Below are positions 34,171 through 43,994 of a DNA stretch of 64,000 nt, piece after piece. Origin of the DNA: Henriciella sp. (GTDB taxonomy: Bacteria > Pseudomonadota > Alphaproteobacteria > Caulobacterales > Hyphomonadaceae). The position numbers were made by a program, and so were the translations under genes. The notes below the pieces were generated by a model. That model was not told where the DNA came from. It saw only the letters and a list, made by a program, of their open reading frames with translations, and ran no database searches. Numbering within the stretch: position 1 is the stretch's first letter; the number at the start of each line of letters is the position of its first letter. The stretch covers positions 62,001-126,000 of the forward strand of contig NZ_JAPYPG010000007.1 of NCBI RefSeq assembly GCF_029937755.1, in the 5' to 3' direction.

Positions 34171-35756
34171 CCAGCGGTCAGGAACTCCCGCAGATCATCG
34201 GCAAACGCTTCGGCCGTTCCGCCAAGATAGAGCATGTGGCCGGATGGATAATCCTCGAAGCGCACCCGATCCTGCGGGACGCCCGAGTCCGCAATCTGTG
34301 CATAGGCTTCCGCCGGGGTTGTCACCAGGTCATAGAGACCGGACGCCACGAAGAGCCGGAGGTCCGGGTTGCGCCGCATCGACCAGGCGAGATCGACCGC
34401 AAAGCTCTGGCCCGGCGCCACACCGCGGCGCTGCCAGTTCCAGTTCTGCAGCAGATCCTTCCAGTAGATCGCGCGATAAGGCCGGGCAATTTCCACGTCG
34501 AGGTCGTCGCGCAGCATCTGGTTAAAGGCGGTGACAAAACCTGGCACATAGCGCCCCATGGCCGGGTCATCGGCCACAGGGTCATTACCAGTATTGGCCA
34601 GCGGCAGGGTATAGCGGCTGTCATACATGCCTGCTTCAAGGCCCTGATCCTTCAATACGAGTTTGGCGAACTCCCGCTCACCGATGTGGAGGTCCTCGCC
34701 GATCTCGCTGGCATCAAGCCCTGTAAAACGCGTCAGCTCAGCCATCACCGCCTGACGCTCGGCCTCGCCCAGCGTCCCGTTCTGGAGTTTGAACAAGGCC
34801 GCCTTGTAAGGGCCGCGCGCATAGGCTTCCGCCTCGCCATAAATGGTGTCCGGGGCCGTCGATGCCGTGGAGGCTTTGCCGTGAAAGGCCGCTGTCACCG
34901 CAAGCCCGGGAAGCGTGCGTGCCTGCTGGGCCGCTGTCTCTTCTGCAGAAGGCTCGCCTTCACCGCCGCGGCCCCCAAGCGTCGTTCCAAGCAGGATAAT
35001 GCCGTCCAGCGTAATGCCGCGCATGACACCGTTATAGATCGGGCTGCCCATGAGGGCGCGCGGCAGGACGGCAGCGCGCATCGTGCCGTAGCTTTCACCG
35101 AGCACGTATTTCGGCGAGTTCCACCGCCCATGCTCGCTGAGCCAAAGCTCAATGAACTGTGCCACCGACTCTGCATCCTCATCGACGCCCCAGAAACGCT
35201 TTGGATCGACACCATCCGCCGGGCGGCTAAATCCGGTTCCGACCGGGTCGATAAAGACGAGATCGGCGACGTCGAGAACGCTGTCGGGATTGGACTCGAG
35301 CCCGAAGGGCGGAACGTTGGAAGGGTTCACTTCCGCATCGAGAACGACGCGCCGGGGCCCGATCGCGCCCATGTGAATCCAGAGCGATGCAGAGCCGGGG
35401 CCACCATTGAAAATGAAGAGGACAGGCCGGTTCGGATCGTCCACGTCGGTCCGCTTGTAGGTGAAGGAGAATATCCGCGCGGTCGGATCGCCATTGAGGT
35501 CGGTGAGCAGCGTCTCACCGGCAATCGCATCATAGGTGATGCGCTCGCCATTCGCGACCATCTCATGGCGCGTGACCGCCCTGTAGGCCGGGTCAACATC
35601 TGGCGCGGGCATCATCGTATCGGCGCTGGCCTCAGACGTCTGCTCGAGCGGCGAGGAAGTCGCGAGGTCATATTCCTGCGCACTGGCACACCCCGTTAAC
35701 AACGCCAGGCCCAGCGCAAACGCGCCGCCACTTTGCAGCCGCTTCAATGTCCTCAT
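34167..35756 (-). CDS. S10 family serine carboxypeptidase-like lipoprotein (copy 2)
   Basis: This 529-residue periplasmic serine carboxypeptidase homologue has a lipoprotein signal ending LLTGC (residue 23). NGGPG is at 117-121, with the nucleophile Ser222 in GESYGT, Asp476 in SGLYDLVTT and His507 in PSGHMLYLGG, so the catalytic set is complete. It is closely similar in layout to the third copy (36718-38220). Its start overlaps the stop of the ornithine-cyclodeaminase-like gene by four bases. Together with the adjacent TonB receptor and permease this points to peptide degradation and uptake. Confidence 0.9.
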   Translation of the reverse strand: MRTLKRLQSGGAFALGLALLTGCASAQEYDLATSSPLEQTSEASADTMMPAPDVDPAYRAVTRHEMVANGERITYDAIAGETLLTDLNGDPTARIFSFTYKRTDVDDPNRPVLFIFNGGPGSASLWIHMGAIGPRRVVLDAEVNPSNVPPFGLESNPDSVLDVADLVFIDPVGTGFSRPADGVDPKRFWGVDEDAESVAQFIELWLSEHGRWNSPKYVLGESYGTMRAAVLPRALMGSPIYNGVMRGITLDGIILLGTTLGGRGGEGEPSAEETAAQQARTLPGLAVTAAFHGKASTASTAPDTIYGEAEAYARGPYKAALFKLQNGTLGEAERQAVMAELTRFTGLDASEIGEDLHIGEREFAKLVLKDQGLEAGMYDSRYTLPLANTGNDPVADDPAMGRYVPGFVTAFNQMLRDDLDVEIARPYRAIYWKDLLQNWNWQRRGVAPGQSFAVDLAWSMRRNPDLRLFVASGLYDLVTTPAEAYAQIADSGVPQDRVRFEDYPSGHMLYLGGTAEAFADDLREFLTAG

Positions 35757-36706
35757 GTCCCTGCCCTCGCCTTTTCGAATATGAATGCCGCAGCGGCGAT
35801 ATCCTGGATGATATGCCCGAGCGAATTGTAGATGGTAACGTCGTCTGCGCGGAGACGGCCGGCAATCTTGCCGAGAATGACCTCGCCAATTTCCCCGATA
35901 AGATGGGTCTCATCGACAGCGCCAGCTTTCAGCGCGTGGCGGAACTCTGCTCCTTGCGCCCTGACTGAAGCGCTGGAATCGGCGAAGAAGCGGCTGGCCT
36001 CAACGAGATCGTCATTGATCTCGCGTGGGCCGTCAAAGCTTGATCCGACAAGATTGATGTGGGCGCCCGGCTTCACGCATGACACCGGGAGGATCGGGTC
36101 CCTCGCGGCGGTGACCGTACAGATGATATCGGCTCCAGACACGGCGTCTTCGACCGATGAGCAGGCGTTCACCGGAGTGCCGGTCTCCTGCGAGAGGGCC
36201 TGGCAGAGCGCTTCGACTTTTGCCGCCGTGCGCCCCCAGATGCGGATCTCGCTGATCGTCCGCACCTCGAGCATGGCAAGCGCATGGTGGTGGGCCTGCT
36301 CGCCCGTCCCGAGGATCGCGAGTTCGCGGGCATCTCCGCGGGCCAGTACATCGGTTGCCATGGCGCTCGCGCTTGCGGTGCGGATCGCTGTCACGGCCCC
36401 GGCCTCGACCTGACAGGCCGGTGCGCCCGTCTCCGGGTCGAAGAGGATGACGACGCCCTGATGGGACGGAATGGAGGGATCGCTGCGTTCGGGCGTGACA
36501 CTGACGAGCTTTGATCCCCATGCCCCGCCCGGCCCCATCGTACCGGCCATGACGCCAAACATGCGGCCCTGATCCAGCGGCAGGATCTGGCGAAGCATCT
36601 GTTCGGTCTCTCCAGCCGAGAGCCTTGCCATGGCGTCCCGCATGACCGGGATGCACTCACCATAGGAGAGCAACTCGTGAACACGGGCGGCGTCGATGAA
36701 GATCAT
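35753..36706 (-). CDS. Ornithine cyclodeaminase / mu-crystallin family protein
   Basis: This 317-residue NAD(P)-binding enzyme belongs to the ornithine cyclodeaminase/mu-crystallin family. The Rossmann motif LAILGTGEQAHHHALAM lies at about 128-144, and the typical GAVTAIRTASASAMA precedes it. Members act as ornithine cyclodeaminases, alanine dehydrogenases or imine (ketimine) reductases such as delta-1-pyrroline-2-carboxylate reductase. An imine-reductase role would fit the nearby RidA domain and PLP enzymes (inference). No signal peptide is present, so it is cytoplasmic, although flanked by exported peptidases. It lies 11 bp after the third S10 gene. Confidence 0.88.
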   Translation of the reverse strand: MIFIDAARVHELLSYGECIPVMRDAMARLSAGETEQMLRQILPLDQGRMFGVMAGTMGPGGAWGSKLVSVTPERSDPSIPSHQGVVILFDPETGAPACQVEAGAVTAIRTASASAMATDVLARGDARELAILGTGEQAHHHALAMLEVRTISEIRIWGRTAAKVEALCQALSQETGTPVNACSSVEDAVSGADIICTVTAARDPILPVSCVKPGAHINLVGSSFDGPREINDDLVEASRFFADSSASVRAQGAEFRHALKAGAVDETHLIGEIGEVILGKIAGRLRADDVTIYNSLGHIIQDIAAAAFIFEKARAGT

Positions 36707-36717
36707 CCCGGGTCTCG

Positions 36718-38220
36718 CTACTCGCCCCCGTTGGCCCAGTCTTCACCGCCGGCGATCCAGTCACGGATGTCCTGTCCGAACGCTTCCGCCGACTCGTCGC
36801 TCGAATAGGCCATATGGCCACCCTGATAGTAGGACAGGCGGACGCGATCCATCGGCCAGTCGGCCTGCGCGACGAGATAGTCCGCAGCCCCCACCGTCGT
36901 CATCGTGTCGTGATACCCGTTGCCGACCAGCAGGCGGAAATCCGGGTTGGCCTCGAACGCTTTCTCGAGCCGGACGCTGTAATCGAAATGGCCGAAAGGC
37001 GAGGCCTCGCCCCATCCCCAGGCATTCAGCCCGCCGACCTCCGCAAGCGTCCGGTAGCTCTCATCGATTTCCAGATCGAAAACCTCGGAAACATAGCGCG
37101 TGAAGGAGGTGAGGTAGGCCTGCGTCACGACGCCCGAAGCGTCGCTCTGCGGATCACCGCCGACATAGCGGCCGTCGCTGCGGCCGAGCACCTTGCTCTC
37201 CGCCTTCAGCAATTCGCGGCGATACTGTTCCTTGCTGATGCGCAGGCGGTTCTCGACGTAATACGCAGCAGGAATACCGGTATATTCTTCCAGCTTGTCC
37301 GCGATGCGCCGAAGCTCATCACCCTCCAGCCGGTTACCCTGGAAGAGCGCTGTCAGATAATCCGTCTCCCCGAATGCGGTGGCATCGGCGATGAACGTCT
37401 CGAAGCTCCGGCCTTTGCGCACGACCCGGTCCTGCTCCCACCCCATTGCGGCAAGCGTCGGCAGGGAGACGACATAGCTGATGATGTTCTGTCGCCGCTG
37501 GGCGTATTCGATGATGTTGACGGCCTGCCCCATGAGGAAGACCCCATCGGCTGGCGGCGGGCCACCCGGCTCGGCAAGCTGTCCAGCTGCTTCCGCCGCC
37601 CGCATCGTCCCGTAGCTTTCGCCGAGGATGTAGATGGGCGCGCCCTCGCGATCATGACGTTCAAGCCAAGCCTCGATGAAATCGACGAACTGCGCCGCAT
37701 CCGCTTCTATCGAAAAGAAGGCCGTCGGGTCGCCTCCCTCAGCCACCGTGCTGAACCCCGTCGAGGCCGGGTCGAAGAAGACAAGGTCTGCAACATCGAG
37801 AGGCGCGTGCGGATTATCGACGAGTTCGAATTCATCAACCGGTGCCGAAAGATCATAAGGCGCCGATACCCGCTTCGGGCCGACCGCGCCGATGTGCAGC
37901 CAGAGCGATGCGGAAATCGGCCCACCATTGAAGACGAAGAGAACCGGCCGCTCAGCCCCCGCTGTCGGGCTGTCCGCGACATAGGAAAACGACACCAGGT
38001 TCGCCGCAGGGCGTTCATCCCGGGCCGGCAGGTCGAGCTCCTCCACAGCCGCCGTGTAAGAGATGGGCTCACCGCCAAAGATGCCCTCGCGCTGGACAGA
38101 GCGCTCCAGCGCTTCCTCCATAGCCACCTCCGGAGACGAAGGCTCCGGGGTCGCGTCCAGACTTGCGCAAGATGAGAGAATGGCTGCGGTGGCCAGACAG
38201 GCAATCGTTCTGGTCGCCAT
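36718..38220 (-). CDS. S10 family serine carboxypeptidase-like lipoprotein (copy 3)
   Basis: This 500-residue S10-type alpha/beta hydrolase has a start with GGAGG six bases upstream and a lipoprotein signal MATRTIACLATAAILSSC. The nucleophile Ser202 (GESYGT), Asp438 (GYHDTMTT) and His469 (GGHMAY) are present. The oxyanion/substrate motif reads NGGPI (98-102) instead of NGGPG, a change in a normally near-invariant glycine. It may alter C-terminal carboxylate recognition. It lies 65 bp downstream of the TonB receptor gene on the same strand and 11 bp before the cyclodeaminase-like gene. Confidence 0.88.
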   Translation of the reverse strand: MATRTIACLATAAILSSCASLDATPEPSSPEVAMEEALERSVQREGIFGGEPISYTAAVEELDLPARDERPAANLVSFSYVADSPTAGAERPVLFVFNGGPISASLWLHIGAVGPKRVSAPYDLSAPVDEFELVDNPHAPLDVADLVFFDPASTGFSTVAEGGDPTAFFSIEADAAQFVDFIEAWLERHDREGAPIYILGESYGTMRAAEAAGQLAEPGGPPPADGVFLMGQAVNIIEYAQRRQNIISYVVSLPTLAAMGWEQDRVVRKGRSFETFIADATAFGETDYLTALFQGNRLEGDELRRIADKLEEYTGIPAAYYVENRLRISKEQYRRELLKAESKVLGRSDGRYVGGDPQSDASGVVTQAYLTSFTRYVSEVFDLEIDESYRTLAEVGGLNAWGWGEASPFGHFDYSVRLEKAFEANPDFRLLVGNGYHDTMTTVGAADYLVAQADWPMDRVRLSYYQGGHMAYSSDESAEAFGQDIRDWIAGGEDWANGGE

Positions 38221-38285
38221 ATTGGTCCTCCGCAGCCCGGCCCGACTGGGCCCATTTCTCAACTTCAATACCAGCCTTGTCCGCA

Positions 38286-41273
38286 TCAGAAGCGGATGTT
38301 CATGCCGGCAAAGTAACGCCGCCCCAGAATATCGCCATGGGCGAGCGTCGGATAGGAGGGCTCTTCATCAGTCAGGTTGGTGACACCTGCCCGAAGGGTT
38401 ACGCCATTCTCAAAGGAATAGAGCGCTGAAATCGAGTGGGTGATGTTGGAGTCGATGACCGGAAGCGGCGTGTTCTCGATCGTCGCGCCCTCCTCAGCTT
38501 TCACGCTGTCGAGGTAATCCAGCTGATAGGTCAGGCGCAGCGGCCCCGTCGAGTAGACCGCATCGAACCGGCCAGCCCAGTCAGGCTGGTCAACCGTGTT
38601 GTCGGTCCGGTTGAAGGTGGTGCCGGTCACAGAGGTCGAGAGTTCCGACGTGTGCGTGGCTTCCAGTCCAAGGGAGATGTCGCCGACCGACGTGTCGAAC
38701 GCATAGTTCAGATAGTAGACCTCACCCCGGTAGATGATCTCACCGGCATTGAACGTCGTCTGGCGTCCGGTCACCACCGTGCCGGGCGGATTGGAGCCGT
38801 CGGCAGCCTGAAGGCGGGTGAAAGCCGAACACACATCGGCTGACTGGGGCGAGCTGTCATAGCAGGCGGCCATGAAGTCGCCGTTGGTGAAGGCGGACAG
38901 GCCATCTTCCAGGTCAATCTCGATCCGGTCTGCCGAGAAGGTCAGACCCGGGACGAAGAGACGGTCGACCACGATGCCATAGGTCGTTGTGTTCGAGATC
39001 TCGTTTTCGAGCTCCGGATTACCGCCGGTCGTGACCTCGGTGATGGAGAAGTTTTCCGCCGGATCCTGGAAAGTTGCGAGATCGCCATATTGTGGATTGG
39101 CCGCCCATTCAGCTTCACAATTGCTGCGCCGGACATCCGGGTTAGGCCCTGCATTGATACGGTCGGCATCGCACGGATCGAGACCGGCATTTGTCACAAC
39201 GACCGTGGTCGGTGCGAAGAGCTGGGTCAGCGTCGGTGCGCGGAAGTTGCGGCTGCGGGTGGCGCGAACCGTTACCCCGTCCATGGGCTCCCAGCGCGTG
39301 CCGAGGCTCCAGACCGACTCTTCACCCGCGATGGAGTTGTCGACATAACGATAGGTGCCATCGAACTCGAGCTTCTGCACCAGCGGGAGAGTGAAGTCGC
39401 CGCCGACCACAGGCACGAGAAGTTCGACCGAGAGTTCGTTCGTGTTGTAATCGCCCGACGTCGCCACTTCCTGCGTACCCGTGCCGGTCAGGCCAAGCTG
39501 GTTTGCCCGAAGCGGTGTGAAGCTCGCTTCCTCGCGGCGATGCTCATAGGCAAAGACCGCGTCCACCGCACCTGCCGGAAGCTCGAAAAGTTCGGTCCCG
39601 ATCGTCGCCAGAAAATCGATCTGCTCGTTCTCATAGCTGCTGCCAATGGGAACCGAAACGTAGTCGGTCGCTGCCTGACTGATATTGCCCGCCCCGAAGG
39701 GATTAAGCGGCGCGCAGGATGGGTCGTCATTCGACGGATCGGCGTCGGCATTGATGGCACAAACGATGTTACCGTCACCGTCCCGAACGGCGTTCAGCGC
39801 CTGATTGAAAAGTGTCGTGTTCGCGCCCCAGCGTCTTTCTTCGCCATCGACCTGGCCGTAGCTACCAGAGACCGTCCAGTAGAAGTTGCGTCCGCTGGCA
39901 TTGAAATCCCCTTCAAGGCCGAGCATCGCCCGCATCGTCTTGGTATCGTTGGTCTGCACGTTGCTGGGGAAGAGATCATCATAGAAATGACGTGACAGCC
40001 AGAGCGGCGCCCCAAAGGCGAAGCCAGGATTGGCCGCGCTCAACGCGTCGATCGCATCCTGGCTCAGATAAGGGTTGTTGGCCGTGAACATGATCGCGCC
40101 AAGCGCTGGGTCGGTCTGGTTCAGAACGGTGCGGGCAGTCCCCTGCGGGACACTTTCCGCTTCCGTCTTGGCATAGAGCAATTCGGCGTTGAGGCGCAGA
40201 TTTGGGCTTATGTCATAGTGCGCCAGCACATTGCCGGTGTAGCGGTCCACGCCTGTGCGCAGCCCCGCCAGATCGCTGTAACGCGTCCCTTGGCCACCCT
40301 CTGCGAACGGAATGCCGAGGATGTTTCCGGGATTGTAAGGCACAACTGAGCCGTCCGGCGCGAACTGAAGCCCTGTGAGGAAAGGCGGCGGCGGAGCCGG
40401 CGCGCTGAAAACCACCCCATTGCCGTTAAAGTTCCAGAAATAGGCTGGCATCACTTCCTGGACTGACGGGATACCATCGTCGGGACCTGTATCAGCCGGG
40501 TTGCTTTGGGTAATGCGCGACCGGTTGGACGTCTCGAACTCTGAGAAGCGCGCCAGCGGTGTACTGGACGTTTCCAGGTTCACCGAAACATTGCCGCGAT
40601 CATTGTCAAAATTCTTGCCTGCCGTCAGACGAAGCGCATGGGTCGGGTAATTCCCGTTCTCTGCATTGCCAACCTGTGCATCGAGTTCCAGTCCCTCGAA
40701 GTCATCCTTCAGGACATAGTTGACAACACCGGCAATCGCGTCGGAACCGTATACGGCCGCGCCGCCTGCCTGAACAACTTCAATCCGCTCGATCAGGCCG
40801 GTCGGAATGATGTTGGCGTCCACCTGGGCATCGCCGAGACCGCTTGACGTCGTTACGAAACGCCGGCCATTGACCAGCGTCAGCGTACGACCGGTACCAA
40901 GACCGAAGAGCTCCGGGAATTGCTGGCCCGAGCCACTGGAAGTGCCATCGCCTGCCGCCTGATTGAACTGCGGGCGCAGGGAGGTGATATCATTCAGCGC
41001 ATCCGCGGCACTGATGAGACCACGGTCCTCGAAGTTCTGCGCGCCATAGGTGGTCACGGGCGCCGGGGTCGAGGCGACCTCGCGGCGGATACGCGAGCCG
41101 GTAACAACGACTGATTCCATCGTTGCTGTCTCGTCTTCACCATTGTCCTCGTTGAGTGTGACCGGTTCCTCACCCTGTCCCTGGGCGGTTGCCGCCAGAC
41201 CCACGATGTTCGGCACGAGCGCAGTCATGGCACATCCGCCAAGCAAGCCCTTAAGAATTGCCTCACCCTTCAT
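38286..41273 (-). CDS. TonB-dependent receptor of peptide-scavenging cluster
   Basis: This 995-residue outer-membrane receptor has its start preceded by GGAAGGGG. The N-terminus is hydrophobic (ILKGLLGGCAMTALVPNIVGLAATAQ). A TonB-box-like MESVVVTGSRI lies at about 52-62, and the plug carries LFGLGTGRTLTLVNGRRFV and RIEVVQAGGAAVYGSDAIAGVVN at about 120-185, the OMR-type plug shared with the STN receptor at 22746. The barrel ends RRYFAGMNIRF. No STN domain is present. It heads the operon running through S10 copy 3, the cyclodeaminase-like gene and S10 copy 2, so a peptide or peptide-like ligand is likely. Confidence 0.9.
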   Translation of the reverse strand: MKGEAILKGLLGGCAMTALVPNIVGLAATAQGQGEEPVTLNEDNGEDETATMESVVVTGSRIRREVASTPAPVTTYGAQNFEDRGLISAADALNDITSLRPQFNQAAGDGTSSGSGQQFPELFGLGTGRTLTLVNGRRFVTTSSGLGDAQVDANIIPTGLIERIEVVQAGGAAVYGSDAIAGVVNYVLKDDFEGLELDAQVGNAENGNYPTHALRLTAGKNFDNDRGNVSVNLETSSTPLARFSEFETSNRSRITQSNPADTGPDDGIPSVQEVMPAYFWNFNGNGVVFSAPAPPPPFLTGLQFAPDGSVVPYNPGNILGIPFAEGGQGTRYSDLAGLRTGVDRYTGNVLAHYDISPNLRLNAELLYAKTEAESVPQGTARTVLNQTDPALGAIMFTANNPYLSQDAIDALSAANPGFAFGAPLWLSRHFYDDLFPSNVQTNDTKTMRAMLGLEGDFNASGRNFYWTVSGSYGQVDGEERRWGANTTLFNQALNAVRDGDGNIVCAINADADPSNDDPSCAPLNPFGAGNISQAATDYVSVPIGSSYENEQIDFLATIGTELFELPAGAVDAVFAYEHRREEASFTPLRANQLGLTGTGTQEVATSGDYNTNELSVELLVPVVGGDFTLPLVQKLEFDGTYRYVDNSIAGEESVWSLGTRWEPMDGVTVRATRSRNFRAPTLTQLFAPTTVVVTNAGLDPCDADRINAGPNPDVRRSNCEAEWAANPQYGDLATFQDPAENFSITEVTTGGNPELENEISNTTTYGIVVDRLFVPGLTFSADRIEIDLEDGLSAFTNGDFMAACYDSSPQSADVCSAFTRLQAADGSNPPGTVVTGRQTTFNAGEIIYRGEVYYLNYAFDTSVGDISLGLEATHTSELSTSVTGTTFNRTDNTVDQPDWAGRFDAVYSTGPLRLTYQLDYLDSVKAEEGATIENTPLPVIDSNITHSISALYSFENGVTLRAGVTNLTDEEPSYPTLAHGDILGRRYFAGMNIRF

Positions 41274-41435
41274 TTCATACCCCTTCCAAGATTTGACGTG
41301 GCGGATTCTTTTCTTGAAGGACCCGCGATCTTCCCTGACCATCAGAACGCTAGGAAGCGCATAACGGATTTTTTATACTATTTGCGGGAACAGTCCGGTG
41401 GCTTCGGCAACAACTATTCCCCACGCCCTGCTTCG

Positions 41436-41449
41436 GGAATATTTATTCC
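41436..41449. promoter_or_regulatory. AT-rich palindrome upstream of the receptor gene
   Basis: GGAATA-TT-TATTCC is a 6-bp inverted repeat, with an additional TATTCC half-site at 41415-41420. It overlaps the stop codon of the permease gene and lies 163 bp before the receptor start. An operator, for instance for the cluster's Lrp protein, is possible but unproven. Confidence 0.3.
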
Positions 41450-42801
41450 GTACGCCCGGTCCCGGAGCCAGCCGCCCCGTGCAGGGTCGGACGCGCGCCG
41501 CCAGACCTAGTGAGGACCGCATAGTAAATGCAGCCGACGAGGGCCCAGCCTGCCAGCAGCGCATAGGGACGCCAGTCCGCCGACCATCCAAGAACAATGA
41601 TCGCCGCGCCAAGCACGATACCCGCTCCGGCAAAACCCATGAGTACGCTTCGGGAAGGCCTGAAAGCGGATGTCTCGTAGAGCTCAGGCTCCCGCCGCAA
41701 CAGCATGATCGATGACAGGCAGGTCGCGGCGTATTTGAGAATGGTGGGAATGTTCACGGCCAGAAACAGGAAAACCAGATTGTTCGGCATGAAAAGGCCG
41801 AAACAACAGAGCACGAAGGCAACCAGCACGGCCCGGCGTGGCACGCCGCTATTCTCATGTACATGCGCGAGCGATCCGGGCAGCATCCCAGCACGCGCCA
41901 TGGCATAGAGAAAGCGCGACATGATGATGAAGGTCGCATTGATCGAACTGCCGATGGCAACCGTCGCGGAGATCAGGATAAGCCACCGTCCGGGTTCGCC
42001 AAGCGACACAATCGCAGCATCAAGGAGTGGCGCATCGGAGGCGGCAAGACCGTCGGCGCCGAGCACGCCGATCGCCGCATAGGCCACCCCGAAGTACACT
42101 GCGGCGGTCAGCAGCACGGAAATACTTATGCCGAGCGGGATCGTCCGGGAGGGGCGCGTTACCTCTCCGCCCACCTCGGTCGCACTCTCTATTCCGAGGA
42201 AGAGCGAGATCATCAGCGGCACGGCCGCGAGGATTCCGATGACGCCGTGGCTAACGAAAGGCGTAAAGCTCTCCGTGGAGATCGCTGGCACGCTGCCAAA
42301 GGTGAAGATCGCGCAGGTTGCCAGCAGGATGAACAGCATCACCGTCTGGCTGACCGTGGCCGCGGAAACGCCGATCAGGTTCACAATCAGGACGAAGAAG
42401 AGAATGCCCAGCATGGTGGGCTTGAGCGGCACGTCTATGGCGGTTCCGAGATAGGACACAAGGACCATTGTGAGCACGATCACCGCAGCGGTGCTGCCCG
42501 CAATCCTGAGCCAGCTGATGAAGAAGCCGAGAAAGGGATGCACGAAGCGGCGCGGCCATTCGAACGACGCCCCCGTCACCGGCGCCGCAGAGCCCATGAA
42601 GGCATAGACAAAACCGAACACGATCATCGGCACCATCGCAACCAGCATGGAAACCAGCATCGCCGGTCCGGCCAGGGCCGTGGCTGGCGCGAGGATGGAA
42701 AAGACCGAGACACCGATCGCGGTTCCGAGACCGAGCGACACGACGCCCATGACGCCGACGCTGCGTTTCAGCTCGCTCGCGGTCTCAGGCTGCCTGGCCA
42801 T
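41443..42801 (-). CDS. APC family amino acid permease
   Basis: This 452-residue inner-membrane amino acid/polyamine permease has about 12 hydrophobic helices. The N-terminal signature ELKRSVGVMGVVSLGLGTAIGVSVFS (residues 10-35) contains the unwound G-x-G-x-x-I-G of helix 1 that binds the substrate amine and carboxylate. SLFLGIESATEVGGEVTRPSRTIPLG near 200-225 is the conserved helix 6 to loop region. The start overlaps the upstream aminotransferase stop by one base (TGATG). Pairing with an aminotransferase suggests import and transamination of one amino acid. Confidence 0.9.
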   Translation of the reverse strand: MARQPETASELKRSVGVMGVVSLGLGTAIGVSVFSILAPATALAGPAMLVSMLVAMVPMIVFGFVYAFMGSAAPVTGASFEWPRRFVHPFLGFFISWLRIAGSTAAVIVLTMVLVSYLGTAIDVPLKPTMLGILFFVLIVNLIGVSAATVSQTVMLFILLATCAIFTFGSVPAISTESFTPFVSHGVIGILAAVPLMISLFLGIESATEVGGEVTRPSRTIPLGISISVLLTAAVYFGVAYAAIGVLGADGLAASDAPLLDAAIVSLGEPGRWLILISATVAIGSSINATFIIMSRFLYAMARAGMLPGSLAHVHENSGVPRRAVLVAFVLCCFGLFMPNNLVFLFLAVNIPTILKYAATCLSSIMLLRREPELYETSAFRPSRSVLMGFAGAGIVLGAAIIVLGWSADWRPYALLAGWALVGCIYYAVLTRSGGARPTLHGAAGSGTGRTE

Positions 42802-43994
42802 CAGGCGATCCGCTGTTTGTCCGAGAGCTTTTCCTGATACTCGCCAAGCCCGGTAGCGAGCCGCTCGAACGCCTTGCGGAGTTCGGCTTCTTCCAGCGAA
42901 TAGCCAATGCGGACGTGGCCGGCCATGCCGAAACATTCACCCGGCACAACGACCACGCCGTGACGTGCAATCAACCAGCGTGACAAAGCCACCGTATCCT
43001 CGACCCCTCGTATCTTCGGAAAGCAGATACATCCTTCCAGGGGCAGGGAGATGTCAATCAGGTCGCGGCTGGCCATGTCCCTGAGAGCCGCTTCCGCGAC
43101 CGGGCGCGCCGCGGTCATGTAGCCTTGCCGCCAGGTGTCATAGTCCGCCGACCTTGCCAGTACTTCGGCGGCCACCGCATGGGAAAACTTGGAGACAGAA
43201 AAATCCACCCGATCGCAATGCGCCTTGAGCCGGCTCATCGTGTCGCCCGCCGCAAAGATCCAGCCACAGCGCAGCGTGCTCATGCCGAAAATTTTTGTCA
43301 GACTGCCGATACGGATGACATTAGGATGGCGGTCGAGATCGAGCCCCGCAGGCGCATCCTCCTGGTAATCGCGATAGACTTCATCCACCAGCAGATAGAT
43401 GTCCCGCGCATTCAATGCTTCAGCGAGGCGGGCAAGTTCTACCTCGCTGACCTGCGCTCCGCTCGGATTGTGCAGGTTGGAGATAACAACCATGCGCGTG
43501 CCCGGGCCAAGCTGCTGCAGCACGGCTTCCATCGTCAGCCCGAAGTCTGGCGCCTTGCGTTCGAAGAAGCCGACATTCATGCCGGCATCGCCTGCATAGT
43601 TGGCGAATATGTCGAAGCCCGGCCGCTCTACGAGGACATCATCTCCCCGTTCGAGCAAGGCTGGATAGATCAGCTGAATCGCAGATGTTGCGCCGGTCGT
43701 GCAATGGATATGGCGGACCGGCACGCTGTAGCGCTCGGAAAGCCGCGAAACGAGATCGCTATTGCTGCGCATGAAGACGCTCTGATAGCTCGACGGCACG
43801 CCGTTGCGAAAAGCTTGCGAGACGGTTTCCGCCAGCATGGCTGTCGGCTCGGGTACCGAACTTTCGAACAGACCGATCTTGCCGGGCGTACCACTTCGTA
43901 TCAGGCCGAGCGCGTCGCGTACCCAGTGGGCATAGCTGATCCAGCTTTCCCCATCCGTTTTGAAACTCGGTGCATCCACTTGACCTGACCCCAT
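42801..43994 (-). CDS. PLP-dependent aminotransferase, class I/II
   Basis: This 397-residue fold-type I aminotransferase has a substrate-binding loop NLHNPSGAQVSE at about 166-177, the Asp of LLVDEVYRDYQE at about 195, the PLP lysine in SLTKIFGMSTLRCGW at about 222-236, and the carboxylate-binding Arg in HVRIGYSLEE near residue 365. I chose the ATG at 43994; a TTG 45 bases upstream is an alternative. It is translationally coupled to the APC permease gene, so it probably acts on the imported amino acid. The specific donor is not clear from sequence. Confidence 0.88.
   Translation of the reverse strand: MGSGQVDAPSFKTDGESWISYAHWVRDALGLIRSGTPGKIGLFESSVPEPTAMLAETVSQAFRNGVPSSYQSVFMRSNSDLVSRLSERYSVPVRHIHCTTGATSAIQLIYPALLERGDDVLVERPGFDIFANYAGDAGMNVGFFERKAPDFGLTMEAVLQQLGPGTRMVVISNLHNPSGAQVSEVELARLAEALNARDIYLLVDEVYRDYQEDAPAGLDLDRHPNVIRIGSLTKIFGMSTLRCGWIFAAGDTMSRLKAHCDRVDFSVSKFSHAVAAEVLARSADYDTWRQGYMTAARPVAEAALRDMASRDLIDISLPLEGCICFPKIRGVEDTVALSRWLIARHGVVVVPGECFGMAGHVRIGYSLEEAELRKAFERLATGLGEYQEKLSDKQRIA

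Noticed and set aside
34236-35699. Long plus-strand frame of 487 codons opposite S10 copy 2
   Set aside because: The opposite strand carries a complete S10 catalytic triad; this frame has no motif, no ribosome site and shadow-like composition.
36814-38175. Long plus-strand frame of 453 codons opposite S10 copy 3
   Set aside because: Same reasoning as for copy 2: antisense to a supported gene and Arg-rich without a recognisable domain.
41857-42837. Plus-strand frame of 326 codons opposite the APC permease
   Set aside because: The product is extremely His/Arg/Asp/Gly-rich, a typical antisense image of a hydrophobic membrane protein.
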